From contig JBBRFW010000023.1 in assembly GCA_038241255.1 (NCBI GenBank), positions 1-41,136 of the forward strand: 41,136 nucleotides of DNA. Direction: 5' to 3'. Of this stretch, positions 8,327 through 16,005 are shown piece by piece. The position numbers and the translations under genes are program-made. Each line of letters begins with the position of its first letter. Within the stretch, counting starts at the first letter, position 1. Origin of the DNA: Schlegelella_A sp038241255. GTDB lineage: Bacteria > Pseudomonadota > Gammaproteobacteria > Burkholderiales > Burkholderiaceae_C. Under the pieces are notes generated by a model, which saw only the letters and a program-made list of their open reading frames with translations, did not search any database and was not told the origin of the DNA.

Positions 8327-8422
8327 CCCTGTGGCTACCTGAATTTGCACACCTACCTAACCACACGAATTGCCATTTTTGATCAGTGAGGACTGAAACA
8401 TCCCCTGCATCCCCTGCATCCC
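8298..8422. repeat. 27-base inverted repeat with iterons; candidate replication origin
   Basis: Positions 8298-8324 and 8396-8422 are perfect reverse complements of 27 bases, separated by 71 bases. Each arm is built from tandem copies of a 9-base unit, GGGGATGCA. The left arm has an extra copy starting at 8294, encodes the Gly-Asp-Ala repeats at the end of the replication protein, and includes its stop codon. The spacer is richer in A and T than its surroundings (for example GCCATTTTTGATCA). Iterons, a long inverted repeat and an AT-rich stretch beside the primase gene are typical of an origin. A transcription terminator or attenuator is the other possibility. Confidence 0.65.
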
Positions 8423-8509
8423 GCTCGACTGAACGCTATCCATGAACCCGCCCGAAACCTGCATCGCCACTCGCTAACACCGTGCCAGTTACCCCTAGGA
8501 GCCCCTTCC

Positions 8510-8779
8510 ATGCCCATGACCGAGATCCGAATCGCCGCGACGTTGCTGGCCTGCTTGGCTCACGTCGAGCAGTTCTTCCCCGAGCCGGAGCTCGCGCAGC
8601 TGAAGACCCTCGCGCTCGCCACTCTGGACGTTGACGACGGCCCCAGCGTGATCGCCAGCATCGTCGCAACGTTGCCGAGCTCCGGTGACTGGCCCCCCGA
8701 CCTGCACGAGCAGCTGGACGAGATCTGGGCGCGCGCCGTGGCAATGGCCGAGATCCCTGCCTTCTGGCGGAGGCCGTGA
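8510..8779 (+). CDS. Small acidic hypothetical protein
   Basis: This 89-residue acidic protein is not one I recognise. The start has a good ribosome site (TAGGAG, about 8 bases upstream); a second ATG lies two codons in. It is predicted to be mainly helical, with no signal peptide or membrane segment. It opens a chain of six genes (to 11660) in which each start overlaps the preceding stop, so it probably belongs to one transcript with the helicase. It lies just past the candidate origin. Confidence 0.7.
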   Translation: MPMTEIRIAATLLACLAHVEQFFPEPELAQLKTLALATLDVDDGPSVIASIVATLPSSGDWPPDLHEQLDEIWARAVAMAEIPAFWRRP

Positions 8780-9111
8780 TGACCCACGCCCACGAAGTCG
8801 AGCGCCTGCGGCACGCGCTCGGCGTCTACCGGGCCACTATCGAAGCGGGCGGCCATCGGCAGTCCGTGGACTTCCACCGCACGGTCGCCCACGATGCCGA
8901 ATGGACGCTCGCGCTGGCCACCGGAGTCCCCTGCACGGCGCCAAGCACGTGGCACCGCAGACCGACGCTGAAGGAAGCAATTCGGGAGGTGTACTCCGAG
9001 CTCGTCGTCATTTGCCACGAAATCGCGGGTGGAAGTCTGCGAGCGCGTCGGCATGCGGCAGCACTGCTCGGGTTGCCCTACGGCGAACTGACGAAGTGGA
9101 TGCGGTCATGA
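8779..9111 (+). CDS. Hypothetical protein upstream of the helicase
   Basis: This 110-residue protein has no family I can name. It starts at an ATG overlapping the preceding TGA (TGATG), with AGG as a weak ribosome site; a GTG one codon upstream is also possible. The sequence is rich in His and Arg, and the end (RRHAAALLGLPYGELTKWMRS) looks helical. A small DNA-associated accessory factor is possible but not shown. Confidence 0.68.
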   Translation: MTHAHEVERLRHALGVYRATIEAGGHRQSVDFHRTVAHDAEWTLALATGVPCTAPSTWHRRPTLKEAIREVYSELVVICHEIAGGSLRARRHAAALLGLPYGELTKWMRS

Positions 9112-9464
9112 CAGTCCTGTTCACCCGCGCCGATGCAACTGCGCCCGATCTCGCTGCCGTGCACGAGCGACTGGTCGCGGCCGATCGCGCGCTCAGGGAA
9201 GCGCTAGACGCGTCCCCAAGCGTGCTGGCCCTGGTGAGCGTCACTGGCCTCGGACGGCTTCGCGACCGTGTCGCACAGGCTGCCATGACGCTGGAACCGG
9301 CATTCCTGGCCCGGGAGCCTGGCGCGCCCTTCGCAGACCGCACAGATCCGCAGCGCTGGCTGCGCTGGCTCGATCAGGGGCAGGGCGGTGATGCAGCGGC
9401 AGCCAGGGCCCACACCCGCGCCGTCGCTGCCCCTTTGGCAGATGCCCGGTCCATCGAACCATGA
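9108..9464 (+). CDS. Hypothetical protein, translationally coupled to the helicase
   Basis: This 118-residue protein starts at an ATG that overlaps the previous stop (ATGA) and ends overlapping the helicase start (ATGA). The first 70 residues look like two amphipathic helices (DLAAVHERLVAADRALREAL). The rest is Ala-rich with a WLRWLDQG segment. No known domain is seen. The stop-start coupling on both sides suggests its amount is tied to that of the helicase. Confidence 0.68.
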   Translation: MTVLFTRADATAPDLAAVHERLVAADRALREALDASPSVLALVSVTGLGRLRDRVAQAAMTLEPAFLAREPGAPFADRTDPQRWLRWLDQGQGGDAAAARAHTRAVAAPLADARSIEP

Positions 9465-10909
9465 ACGAGCTCACCCCGCATCAGTCCGACGCGCTGCGCC
9501 AGGCGCTCGCGTTTGCCCGCGGCGAGACCGAGCACGTGCTCGCGGTGCTCGTCGGTCCTGCGGGAGTGGGGAAGACCTTCGTGATCGCTGCATTCGTGCG
9601 CCAGCTGGTCGAAGAGCGCTGGCGCGTTGCGGTCGCCGCGCCGACGCATCGTGCCGTCGCCGTATTGGCCGAGAAGATCGGCGCGGGTATCGCAGTGAAA
9701 GCGTGCACGTTGCACTCCCTGCTCGGGTTGCAGCTGGTCGAACGCGAAGACGGCAGCGCGCAGTGCCACCCGGAAGGCACACCGAAGCTCGGCGACTTCG
9801 ACGTGATCGTCGTCGACGAGTCTTCGATGGTTGACCATGCGTTCTTCACGCAGGCGACGGCGATAGCGGCCGGCAGCGGCGCGCGGATCCTCTTTTGCGG
9901 CGACGAGTGCCAGCTGCCCCCGGTGAGCGACCCACGACCGTCGCCAGTCTTCGACCTTCCGCTGCGGATCGAGCTCGTCGAGGTCGTGCGCCAGGCGAAA
10001 GGCTCGTCGATCATCGGCCTGGCCAGCGCGATCCGAGGATGGATTGCCGAGAACCGGTGGCCAACGGCCGCAGATCTCACGGGCGCGATCCCGCCCACGG
10101 ATGGCCAGCTGAAGCCGATCGCCGTCCACGAGGGCGATGGTCTCGACGTGCGTCGGTTCGCGCGGCTGTCGATCGAAGCGGGCTATTCGACGCGCATCGT
10201 CGCCTTCACGAATGCAGCCGTGATCGCCCATAACGAAGCCGTGCATGAGGCACTTCACGGTCCCGACGCGCCGGCGTTCATCGTCGGCGAGATCGTCGTC
10301 GCGCATCGCGAGTTCAGCGCGCGTCGACCTGGCGGCGGCCCTATCCAGCGGATCGCAAATTCGGCTGAGCTCACAGTGAGCGAAGTCAGCGTCGAGCGTC
10401 ATCGCGACTATCCGGAGCTCGATGCGGTCCGCCTGGTGCTGCGACCGGCGACCGGCGACACCGTGGAGGCGTGGGCACCCGTCGACGAGCACGCGTTCAA
10501 CTTGCAGATTGCCGTAGACCGCGCCCAGTGCGCGCAACTCTTCGAGCAGGCGAAAGCATTGCCGAAGCCCGAGGCCAATCGCGTGCACGGTCAGCGTATG
10601 CGGCTCGCGGCCGAAACAAGTGCTCGCAAACAGGCCTTCGCGATCGTGCGACACACATACGCATCGACGATCCACAAATTGCAGGGGACGACTATCGATG
10701 TCGCGATCATCGACCTGGCCAACCTGCATCGGATGCGCACCGTCCAGTTCTTCACGCGAGCGCTCTATACGGCGATCACGCGCGCGCGGTTCGGGGTCTC
10801 GATCATCGCTCCGCGACAGCCCAGTGACTGCGTGCCCCCGCCTCCGCCAAGCCCCGCCGTTGCTGACCGTTTGGCGGACTTCCACTCTGTCGAAGGGAGC
10901 TCCGCATGA
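9461..10909 (+). CDS. SF1 DNA helicase, RecD2/Dda-like
   Basis: This 482-residue ATP-dependent helicase carries the expected SF1B motifs. Walker A is GPAGVGKT at residues 32-39, motif Ia is VAAPTHRAV, and Walker B is VIVVDESSM (Asp119-Glu120). Motif III is FCGDECQLPPV near 146-155. Motif V is TIHKLQGTT and motif VI is LYTAITRAR near the C-terminus. The family unwinds DNA 5' to 3' in replication and repair. In this element it probably works with the PrimPol-like protein in replication. It lacks the long N-terminal extension of full RecD2 and is closer in size to phage T4 Dda. Confidence 0.9.
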   Translation: MNELTPHQSDALRQALAFARGETEHVLAVLVGPAGVGKTFVIAAFVRQLVEERWRVAVAAPTHRAVAVLAEKIGAGIAVKACTLHSLLGLQLVEREDGSAQCHPEGTPKLGDFDVIVVDESSMVDHAFFTQATAIAAGSGARILFCGDECQLPPVSDPRPSPVFDLPLRIELVEVVRQAKGSSIIGLASAIRGWIAENRWPTAADLTGAIPPTDGQLKPIAVHEGDGLDVRRFARLSIEAGYSTRIVAFTNAAVIAHNEAVHEALHGPDAPAFIVGEIVVAHREFSARRPGGGPIQRIANSAELTVSEVSVERHRDYPELDAVRLVLRPATGDTVEAWAPVDEHAFNLQIAVDRAQCAQLFEQAKALPKPEANRVHGQRMRLAAETSARKQAFAIVRHTYASTIHKLQGTTIDVAIIDLANLHRMRTVQFFTRALYTAITRARFGVSIIAPRQPSDCVPPPPPSPAVADRLADFHSVEGSSA

Positions 10910-11160
10910 GCTTGAATTTCAATGCTGTAAGTGCGCAGATCAAAGAGATCTCGTATCACACCTTCCCGCCGTCGACAGTCGTTTGCCATATTGAAACTTA
11001 CTGCGGATGGGTCTGTGTCGGGTCGGCGACGCCTGCTCGAACAACGGACTTCGACGAGGCAATCGGAAAGAGAAATGCTTTCAGTGAAGCCTTTCGCGAT
11101 CTGACAAACCTCGAACGCTTCTACCTGCGCCGCGTGCGCGAACAAGGAAACTCCCAATGA
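10906..11160 (+). CDS. Gp49-like phage protein
   Basis: This 84-residue protein resembles the phage N4 gp49 / Sf6 gene 66 family. It has the pattern of a Cys-containing strand (TVVCHIETYCGWVCVGSA), then FDEAIGKRNAFSEAFRDL and LERFYLRRV, matching the family layout of G-x-S-A, F-D-x-x-x-G, A-x-x-x-A and an L-E-x-Y-L end. The molecular function of the family is not known to me. Its presence points to a phage-derived gene pool. It overlaps the helicase stop by four bases. Confidence 0.6.
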   Translation: MSLNFNAVSAQIKEISYHTFPPSTVVCHIETYCGWVCVGSATPARTTDFDEAIGKRNAFSEAFRDLTNLERFYLRRVREQGNSQ

Positions 11161-11660
11161 CTACGCCCGGACGAGCATCGCTCTCGATTTTGAAACCGAT
11201 GAAGGGCTCGGTGCCGCGCGCCGGCGTCAGGCCGCGGAAACAGAAGATCGACGCGCTCGAAAACGAGCTCGCCGTCATCACAGCGCGCGGCGGCTCGCCT
11301 GAGCTCGCGAAGCTCGTGACCAATCAGCTAACGATAGAGAAGGGCGCACTGCGCAAGCGTGAGCGTCTACAAAAGCAGTACCGCGACCCTGCCTGGGCGG
11401 ACCCCCGCCACGGCGAACCACGTCCCCGAGCGTCGCTCGGCGGACTTCTTAAATCCTCACCTTCAACGGAGATCGAAGTGAACAACTCACCGAAAAAGTC
11501 TGGGACTGCCAGTTTGGGAATCCTTCGCGCGAGCGGGAAGTCCACCACGGATGACGGCACGGACAAACAAGACGCGCGCGCCTTGATCAAATCTCTCCAC
11601 GCCCAAGGTGGCGTCGCGCTCCACCTGCCGCAGCGCTTGCGAAAAGGGCCGAAGAAATGA
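11157..11660 (+). CDS. Basic hypothetical protein
   Basis: This 167-residue, strongly basic protein has a short helical segment (KQKIDALENELAVITARG) followed by long Ser/Pro/Lys-rich stretches that look disordered. SLSIL near the start and SLGIL in the middle form an internal repeat (GRASLSILKPMKGS and GTASLGILRASGKS), hinting at two copies of a short binding motif. No family is recognised. It overlaps its neighbours by four bases on each side. Confidence 0.65.
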   Translation: MTTPGRASLSILKPMKGSVPRAGVRPRKQKIDALENELAVITARGGSPELAKLVTNQLTIEKGALRKRERLQKQYRDPAWADPRHGEPRPRASLGGLLKSSPSTEIEVNNSPKKSGTASLGILRASGKSTTDDGTDKQDARALIKSLHAQGGVALHLPQRLRKGPKK

Positions 11661-11878
11661 GCGCGCCGGAACTGCCCGCTGACGCCGATGTGATCGAGGC
11701 GCTGATCGGCGTCCTGTCCGGCTGGGCGTCACCCGAGCAGCGCGACATCGTTATCGACTACACCCTTCGCCGCAACGTGCGCCTGATCCGCGCGGAAAAG
11801 GCCCGTCGGGTTATCGCCGCCGCGAAGGCGAGCGCAGCTGCATCCACCACTAGGGGGAATTTGAATGGACAACACTGA
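11657..11878 (+). CDS. Small hypothetical protein
   Basis: This 73-residue protein is acidic at the start and basic at the end. A central helix (IEALIGVLSGWASPEQRDIV) is followed by a basic helix (RRNVRLIRAEKARRVIAAAK). No known domain is seen. It overlaps the stop of the previous gene by four bases and the start of the next by 14, so it is probably co-expressed. Confidence 0.62.
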   Translation: MSAPELPADADVIEALIGVLSGWASPEQRDIVIDYTLRRNVRLIRAEKARRVIAAAKASAAASTTRGNLNGQH

Positions 11879-12593
11879 ACAAGCAAATCTAAACGCCGAG
11901 CTCGTCGAGCTCAATCCGCAGTGGCTCAAGATCCGACGGACGATCGAGCAACTCGTAAGGCCCGTCGTCGAGCCGGTGACGCCAAGCCCAGCCGAGCCCC
12001 TTCGCGTGAAGCTCCGCGAGCTCGCAGGCCGCCTACAGCTGGGCGAGTCGAGCGAAGCTGAGTATCTGGTCGCCGAAGCCGCTCTCAAACGCGCTGAGGC
12101 CGCCGACGCCGCGCAGGTGGCGGCTGATGCTGCGAAGAAGGAGCGCAGCGTGCTCGCCCTCGCTGAACTTCAGTCGCGCCTTGTGACGATCGACACGCGC
12201 CGCCGCGTGCTCATCGACCGGCTCGACTGGCTGGAGCGCTCTGCTATCCACGCCGGCAAGGAAGCGGCAGGCCATCGGTACCGCGAGGCATTGCGCGCCG
12301 TCGGCGTGGCGTGGGCAGAACACGTCGCGCACGCGGATCTTCTCGTCGAAGTCGAGCGCGTCGGTGGCGCAAACCCGGTGCCCCTTGAGCAGCGCTTCTC
12401 GTTCGGCACGTCGGTGGTCAACACACTCGGACCGATGCCGATCCTGCCGCGGACGGAAGCGTTTGCCGGATGTCAAACGCCGCAGTGCATCGTCATCAAC
12501 GGCAACCCTCAAACGGAGCAGCGGGACGGCGCTGAGATCCGCGTCGACCGCGCCGCCATCTACGCCGACGTGCGCAAGCGCTTCAACCTCTGA
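11865..12593 (+). CDS. Coiled-coil hypothetical protein
   Basis: This 242-residue protein has a long central helix (about residues 45-130) rich in Ala, Glu, Arg and Leu with heptad-like spacing, so a coiled coil is likely. The C-terminal third is mixed, with Pro- and Gly-containing segments (FSFGTSVVNTLGPMPILP). An AGGGGGA ribosome site lies just upstream. I recognise no family. The position after the replication genes and before short phage-like genes would allow a structural or scaffold-like role, but nothing in the sequence proves it. Confidence 0.66.
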   Translation: MDNTEQANLNAELVELNPQWLKIRRTIEQLVRPVVEPVTPSPAEPLRVKLRELAGRLQLGESSEAEYLVAEAALKRAEAADAAQVAADAAKKERSVLALAELQSRLVTIDTRRRVLIDRLDWLERSAIHAGKEAAGHRYREALRAVGVAWAEHVAHADLLVEVERVGGANPVPLEQRFSFGTSVVNTLGPMPILPRTEAFAGCQTPQCIVINGNPQTEQRDGAEIRVDRAAIYADVRKRFNL

Positions 12594-12632
12594 TCCCTCG
12601 TCCCCATTTTCAACCTTAAAAGGAGAACTTCA

Positions 12633-12926
12633 ATGACCACCAGAATCCTGAACCTTCATGCTGCCACCCGTCCGAGCCTTGGCGTTGCTGGCGGCCGGAC
12701 CATCACGTGCGACCCCGCAACCGGCTTCCTAGACGCCGAGGATGGCGATGCCCTCCTGGCGACTGCGAATGGCTGGGTTTCATTGGGCGGCGTCGGCACA
12801 AGCGCACAGCGGCCAGTCGCCCAACCTGTGAACTATGGGAAGCGCTTTCTTGACTCTACCGTTGGTGAAGTCGTGCTCGACGGTCAGGGGGTCTGGCGTT
12901 CGACTCTGACGATGTTGCCGGCCTAA
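12633..12926 (+). CDS. Small hypothetical protein
   Basis: This 97-residue protein follows a very strong ribosome site (AAAGGAGAA), so it may be made in larger amounts than its neighbours. The composition is rich in Gly, Thr and Val, with short strand-like segments (GWVSLGGVG, GEVVLDGQGVW) and little helix. That composition is compatible with a small beta-structured protein. No family is recognised. Confidence 0.68.
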   Translation: MTTRILNLHAATRPSLGVAGGRTITCDPATGFLDAEDGDALLATANGWVSLGGVGTSAQRPVAQPVNYGKRFLDSTVGEVVLDGQGVWRSTLTMLPA

Positions 12927-12929
12927 GCC

Positions 12930-13256
12930 ATGCCGCGGAAGAGCACGACGACACCGGTCACGGCAGTCCCGATGGGCGACGGTGCCGTGCTCGACCTGGC
13001 CGAGGGCGATGGCGGCGCCAGGCCGACGTTCCGGCGTGCAGCGCACATCCCACTGCAAACGCTCGATGACATTCGAGTCGAGCAAGCCAGGGTCTATCGG
13101 CGGATGGCCGGCGGCCGGGTCAGTTCGCAGGAAGGCGCCCGGATGATCTGGTCGCTCTCGCAAATTGCCAAGGTAATCGAGGCGTCGATCCTCGAAACTC
13201 GCCTGGTGGCACTGGAGCAGCTGGCAGCGCGCGCGGTGGGGCATGGGTCGCCTTAG
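12930..13256 (+). CDS. Short phage-neighbourhood protein
   Basis: This 108-residue protein has a disordered Thr/Pro-rich start and a helical C-terminal half: LDDIRVEQARVYRRMAGGRV, then SSQEGARMIWSLSQIAKVIEASI. I recall this pattern (a short R-x-E-x-A-x-x-Y-R segment, then a Q-x-G-x-R-x-x-x-L-x-Q-I-x-K helix) from small uncharacterised proteins upstream of terminase genes in proteobacterial prophages, but I could not check this. No terminase follows here. It starts four bases after the previous stop. Confidence 0.66.
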   Translation: MPRKSTTTPVTAVPMGDGAVLDLAEGDGGARPTFRRAAHIPLQTLDDIRVEQARVYRRMAGGRVSSQEGARMIWSLSQIAKVIEASILETRLVALEQLAARAVGHGSP

Positions 13257-13467
13257 CCGCCTGGTAGCCGTCGAAGAGCAGCTGCGCGCGCTCTTGCCGC
13301 TGCCGCCGGTCTCGAATCCCACTTACGCCGAGCTTGTGGGCTGGGCCGCCGACGTTCGCTTCCACATGGCGCGCGGCTACTTCGCCAACGCCACCCCCGA
13401 AGAGTGGATTGAGGTTCTCGAATATCTGCAATGGATCGACTCGCTCGATTCATCGGGATGCAGCTAA
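13243..13467 (+). CDS. Small hypothetical protein
   Basis: This 74-residue protein overlaps the previous gene by 14 bases in another frame. It is helical and acidic toward the end (PEEWIEVLEYLQWIDSLDSS). No family is recognised. It is the last gene of the forward run; about 200 bases with no clear gene follow. Confidence 0.6.
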   Translation: MGRLSRLVAVEEQLRALLPLPPVSNPTYAELVGWAADVRFHMARGYFANATPEEWIEVLEYLQWIDSLDSSGCS

Positions 13468-13664
13468 AGGCCGGTTGACAAGGTTTGGTCAGGCAGAAAC
13501 TGAAGGTTGCCACCGCACGACAGCCAGAGCCCATTTCGGACTTCGTCTCACGAGATGGGTACCTATTCCACCCAAGCATGATGAACCGCATAATTCCACG
13601 CGCGCGGTTCCGGTGCGTTGCGTGAGAATCGGGCCGACGAACGACCGCAAACAAGCGCACGTCT

Positions 13665-14288
13665 ATGCTGAAGCTGTTTCGAAACCTCTTCCCTAGTGCG
13701 GATCAACGCATTTTTCTGGCGGCTGGGAAGGAGGCATTCGAAAACGTTTGCGCGAGCGATACGTCAGCCGCTGAAATCTACAAAGAACACCCTTCGGTGA
13801 GGATCGCTGACTGGCGACGCATAAGGCACGCGCTTCTAGAACTGACAAACGTTGAAGAACAAGCGAAGCTGAACTTGCGGATTCGCGGCGCGTTCGCCTC
13901 CGCAGTTGAAGCGCTCGTCAGAGCTCATTACTACACCAATCTTGATGTTGCGGATCGCGATCACTTTGCTGCGTTCGTCGAGAGTACCCGGGAGACTTGT
14001 GACCGCGACTACTATTTCGCCATGGCGCATGACTATGCGTACGCCGCGGTGCTGGAGTTCGTCATCTTTGCGGCGTGGACCGGCTCAAAGGAAGAGCTAA
14101 AGGAGCGTCAGCGCCTCTACATCGACATCTGCAAATCGCACTGCGCCATGTTTCTAAGGCTCGCGAAGGCAAAGGCGGAGGGCAGACCCATCACGGAGGC
14201 AGAAACGGCCAGCGCTAAGACGGAAAATCTTCTGAAGGAACTGGCTCGCCGAGCTCTTGCCGGCGAAAAAGTCTTGGACGATACGTAA
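13665..14288 (+). CDS. Helical hypothetical protein, possible cargo
   Basis: This 207-residue protein is not one I recognise. It is almost wholly helical, with aromatic-rich helices in the middle (CDRDYYFAMAHDYAYAAVLE, then FVIFAAWTG) that could form a buried bundle; no clear membrane span or signal peptide is seen. Base composition is less GC-rich than the replication genes. It stands apart, about 200 bases after the forward run, and converges on the minus-strand cassette. Its place at the edge of the variable region suggests cargo, not a core gene. Confidence 0.66.
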   Translation: MLKLFRNLFPSADQRIFLAAGKEAFENVCASDTSAAEIYKEHPSVRIADWRRIRHALLELTNVEEQAKLNLRIRGAFASAVEALVRAHYYTNLDVADRDHFAAFVESTRETCDRDYYFAMAHDYAYAAVLEFVIFAAWTGSKEELKERQRLYIDICKSHCAMFLRLAKAKAEGRPITEAETASAKTENLLKELARRALAGEKVLDDT

Positions 14289-14385
14289 GCCGCATTACGC
14301 TTCTGGGTCGTCTGCCAAAGCCCGCGCCATTGCTCGGGGCGGGGGCGCCCATGTGCGAAGGCGCCGTTTAACCTACCTAGAGCGT

Positions 14386-14970
14386 TCAGGCGTCAGGAGA
14401 TGACTCCGGAAGACCAATGCGACTAACAAACTGAGCGAAACGTGACGACAAGTGCTCGCGAAACAGGATTTCGATCGTAGCAAGGTATGTGCTTGGCGAG
14501 CTCAGCGAGCGATAGAGAACATCGCGAGGGACGGTAAGAAAGTGCTTGAAGTCGATTACTAGATCCGGGAGCTGCAAGGGCGGATGCCCCAGGAGGAAGT
14601 GATATCTGGGCTGGCTGTTCGTTTTAACGCGATCAAGCTCTTTCGAGTTGAACGAGCGCATCCGTTGGCCCAACCCCTCCAAATGCGTACCCGTGCGGAA
14701 TGACTCCGCCTCATAGGCTGGCGCTACAAGAACTGTTCGAAGGAACTTGTCGTCGTCTAAACGAGTAGTAACCGCTCGGCTGCGGAAGTCTTGATCTAGG
14801 TCGCAATCCTGAGAGAGAACGACGCAGTATGGAATCGCGCGATCCGCAACCTCCACGCCGTCGCCTGCTGCTTGAGACTCAAGTACGCGAAGATCGCGAA
14901 GGAGATCGCCCTGCTCAACGCGTATTTCTTCAGAACGAAAGTAAGCCTCTTCGAGGCTACTTACCGGCAT
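14386..14970 (-). CDS. Hypothetical protein with SQDCDL motif, cassette gene 3
   Basis: This 194-residue protein is the last gene of a three-gene minus-strand cassette. Near the N-terminus it has EQGDLLRDLRVLES, then IPYCVVLSQDCDLDQDF. A buried strand ending in S-Q-D-C-D-L looks like a conserved core or active-site motif. The remainder is mixed helix and strand (YHFLLGHPPLQLPDLVIDFK). I cannot give a function. The start overlaps the preceding 68-residue gene by 14 bases, so the proteins are probably made together. Base composition is lower in GC than the replication module, consistent with separate acquisition. Confidence 0.72.
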   Translation of the reverse strand: MPVSSLEEAYFRSEEIRVEQGDLLRDLRVLESQAAGDGVEVADRAIPYCVVLSQDCDLDQDFRSRAVTTRLDDDKFLRTVLVAPAYEAESFRTGTHLEGLGQRMRSFNSKELDRVKTNSQPRYHFLLGHPPLQLPDLVIDFKHFLTVPRDVLYRSLSSPSTYLATIEILFREHLSSRFAQFVSRIGLPESSPDA

Positions 14971-15163
14971 ACCGCTTGACCACGATGCCGTGCCGCGCAG
15001 TCGTGTAGCGCTTCGCAGTGTCGACCAGCTGCTCTTTCGCCTTATCGATCGCTGCCTTCGAAGACTGGTCGGAAGTAGTGGGCGCGTTGCCTTCTCGTTT
15101 CGTTAGAAACCTCCCGCCCGAACTGGAGCTAGTTCCGGTCGCGAATGGAAATTTATCTTTCAT
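14957..15163 (-). CDS. Small basic linker protein, cassette gene 2
   Basis: This 68-residue basic protein has a disordered Ser/Gly/Thr-rich first half and a helical second half (KAAIDKAKEQLVDTAKRYTT). It overlaps the TIGR04255 gene by 11 bases and the downstream gene by 14. Such small genes bridging two larger ones are often partners of one of them, for example an antitoxin or adaptor, but no sequence feature here proves this. Its reality rests mainly on the tight double overlap. Confidence 0.6.
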   Translation of the reverse strand: MKDKFPFATGTSSSSGGRFLTKREGNAPTTSDQSSKAAIDKAKEQLVDTAKRYTTARHGIVVKRYAGK

Positions 15164-15914
15164 CTAGGACTCCCATGATTTCCCGTAGCCCAGGCTGAAT
15201 GCTTGCCTCAAACAGTGCTTCGCAACGTTCGTTAAACGCATCAGTTGTGGTGACAATTTCCTGCACATCCACTGATGACTGCCTAAAGGCGTCGATATCT
15301 AGAACAAAGTGACGACGAACGAGCTCCCCTGGGAAGTCAGGGTTCACCCAACCGTGCGTCAGGACCAACGTGGCGGCCTCGTCGAAAACTTGCGATTGGC
15401 GCATGGAGCGTGCGATACGCATGCCGGCCGGCAGGCCGGCTGCAACGGCTGCTACTAACGACGGCTCGACGAGGTTGTCCCAGTTTGTCGCTAAACCGTC
15501 AGGCAGCGCAATTTGGTTCACGTAGCGCAGGCCGATCCGATTTATGCGCGCACCGGGGAAGGCCTTTCCAAGCGCCCCGGAAATTTGCACGATCTCCGTA
15601 CGCATCACGTCCCTGTAGCTAACGAAACCACTCTCGTATTCGATCGCTAAGAACTCAGGGGCGAGAGTCACTTTCGGATTGCCGCCTTCAACGCGTCGAT
15701 GCTCATAGATGGGCGCCGCCTTGCCCTGACGAAACTCCGTCCCTTGAGGGCCCACGTTGATGCTGATCTGCGATCCCGGGGCGACTGCAAGTCTGGGGAA
15801 CCACTCGCCGATCGCTGTCGACAAGGCCGGTCTTTCAGGTCGTTGAAGGTCCGGAATGGACTCAAAATCTAGCCGGAAGACGACGTTCGTAAGAAAGTTC
15901 AATCGGTAGTGCAT
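15153..15914 (-). CDS. TIGR04255-family protein, cassette gene 1
   Basis: This 253-residue protein fits the sporadically distributed TIGR04255 family. The signs are the central RIGLRYVNQI at 126-135, the segment ending HFVLDIDAF near 202-210, and the C-terminal FNERCEALFEASIQPGLREI followed by MG. The family length of about 250 agrees. Its biochemical role is not known to me; patchy distribution on mobile DNA suggests cargo under selection. The ATG at 15914 was chosen because it gives the family's usual N-terminus; upstream codons are not family-like. It is the first gene of the cassette. A defence or immunity role is inference from context only. Confidence 0.78.
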   Translation of the reverse strand: MHYRLNFLTNVVFRLDFESIPDLQRPERPALSTAIGEWFPRLAVAPGSQISINVGPQGTEFRQGKAAPIYEHRRVEGGNPKVTLAPEFLAIEYESGFVSYRDVMRTEIVQISGALGKAFPGARINRIGLRYVNQIALPDGLATNWDNLVEPSLVAAVAAGLPAGMRIARSMRQSQVFDEAATLVLTHGWVNPDFPGELVRRHFVLDIDAFRQSSVDVQEIVTTTDAFNERCEALFEASIQPGLREIMGVLDER

Positions 15915-16005
15915 TGAATCGTTGCGGCGAGGAAAAGCAGGCGTCGTGGGTATCCGGCTCCGCCAGGGTGGAGCGAGGCTCAGTCTAAACGTAGTGTCAG
16001 GCAGC

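Noticed and set aside
8290..8425. A CRISPR array, suggested by the tandem GGGGATGCA units
   Set aside because: The units are contiguous 9-base iterons without spacers and are arranged as two arms of an inverted repeat; no cas genes are near.
14289..14385. A bidirectional terminator between converging genes at 14288 and 14386
   Set aside because: Two GGCGCC blocks could pair across a ten-base loop, but each is self-complementary and only GTTTA follows, so the evidence is too weak to list.
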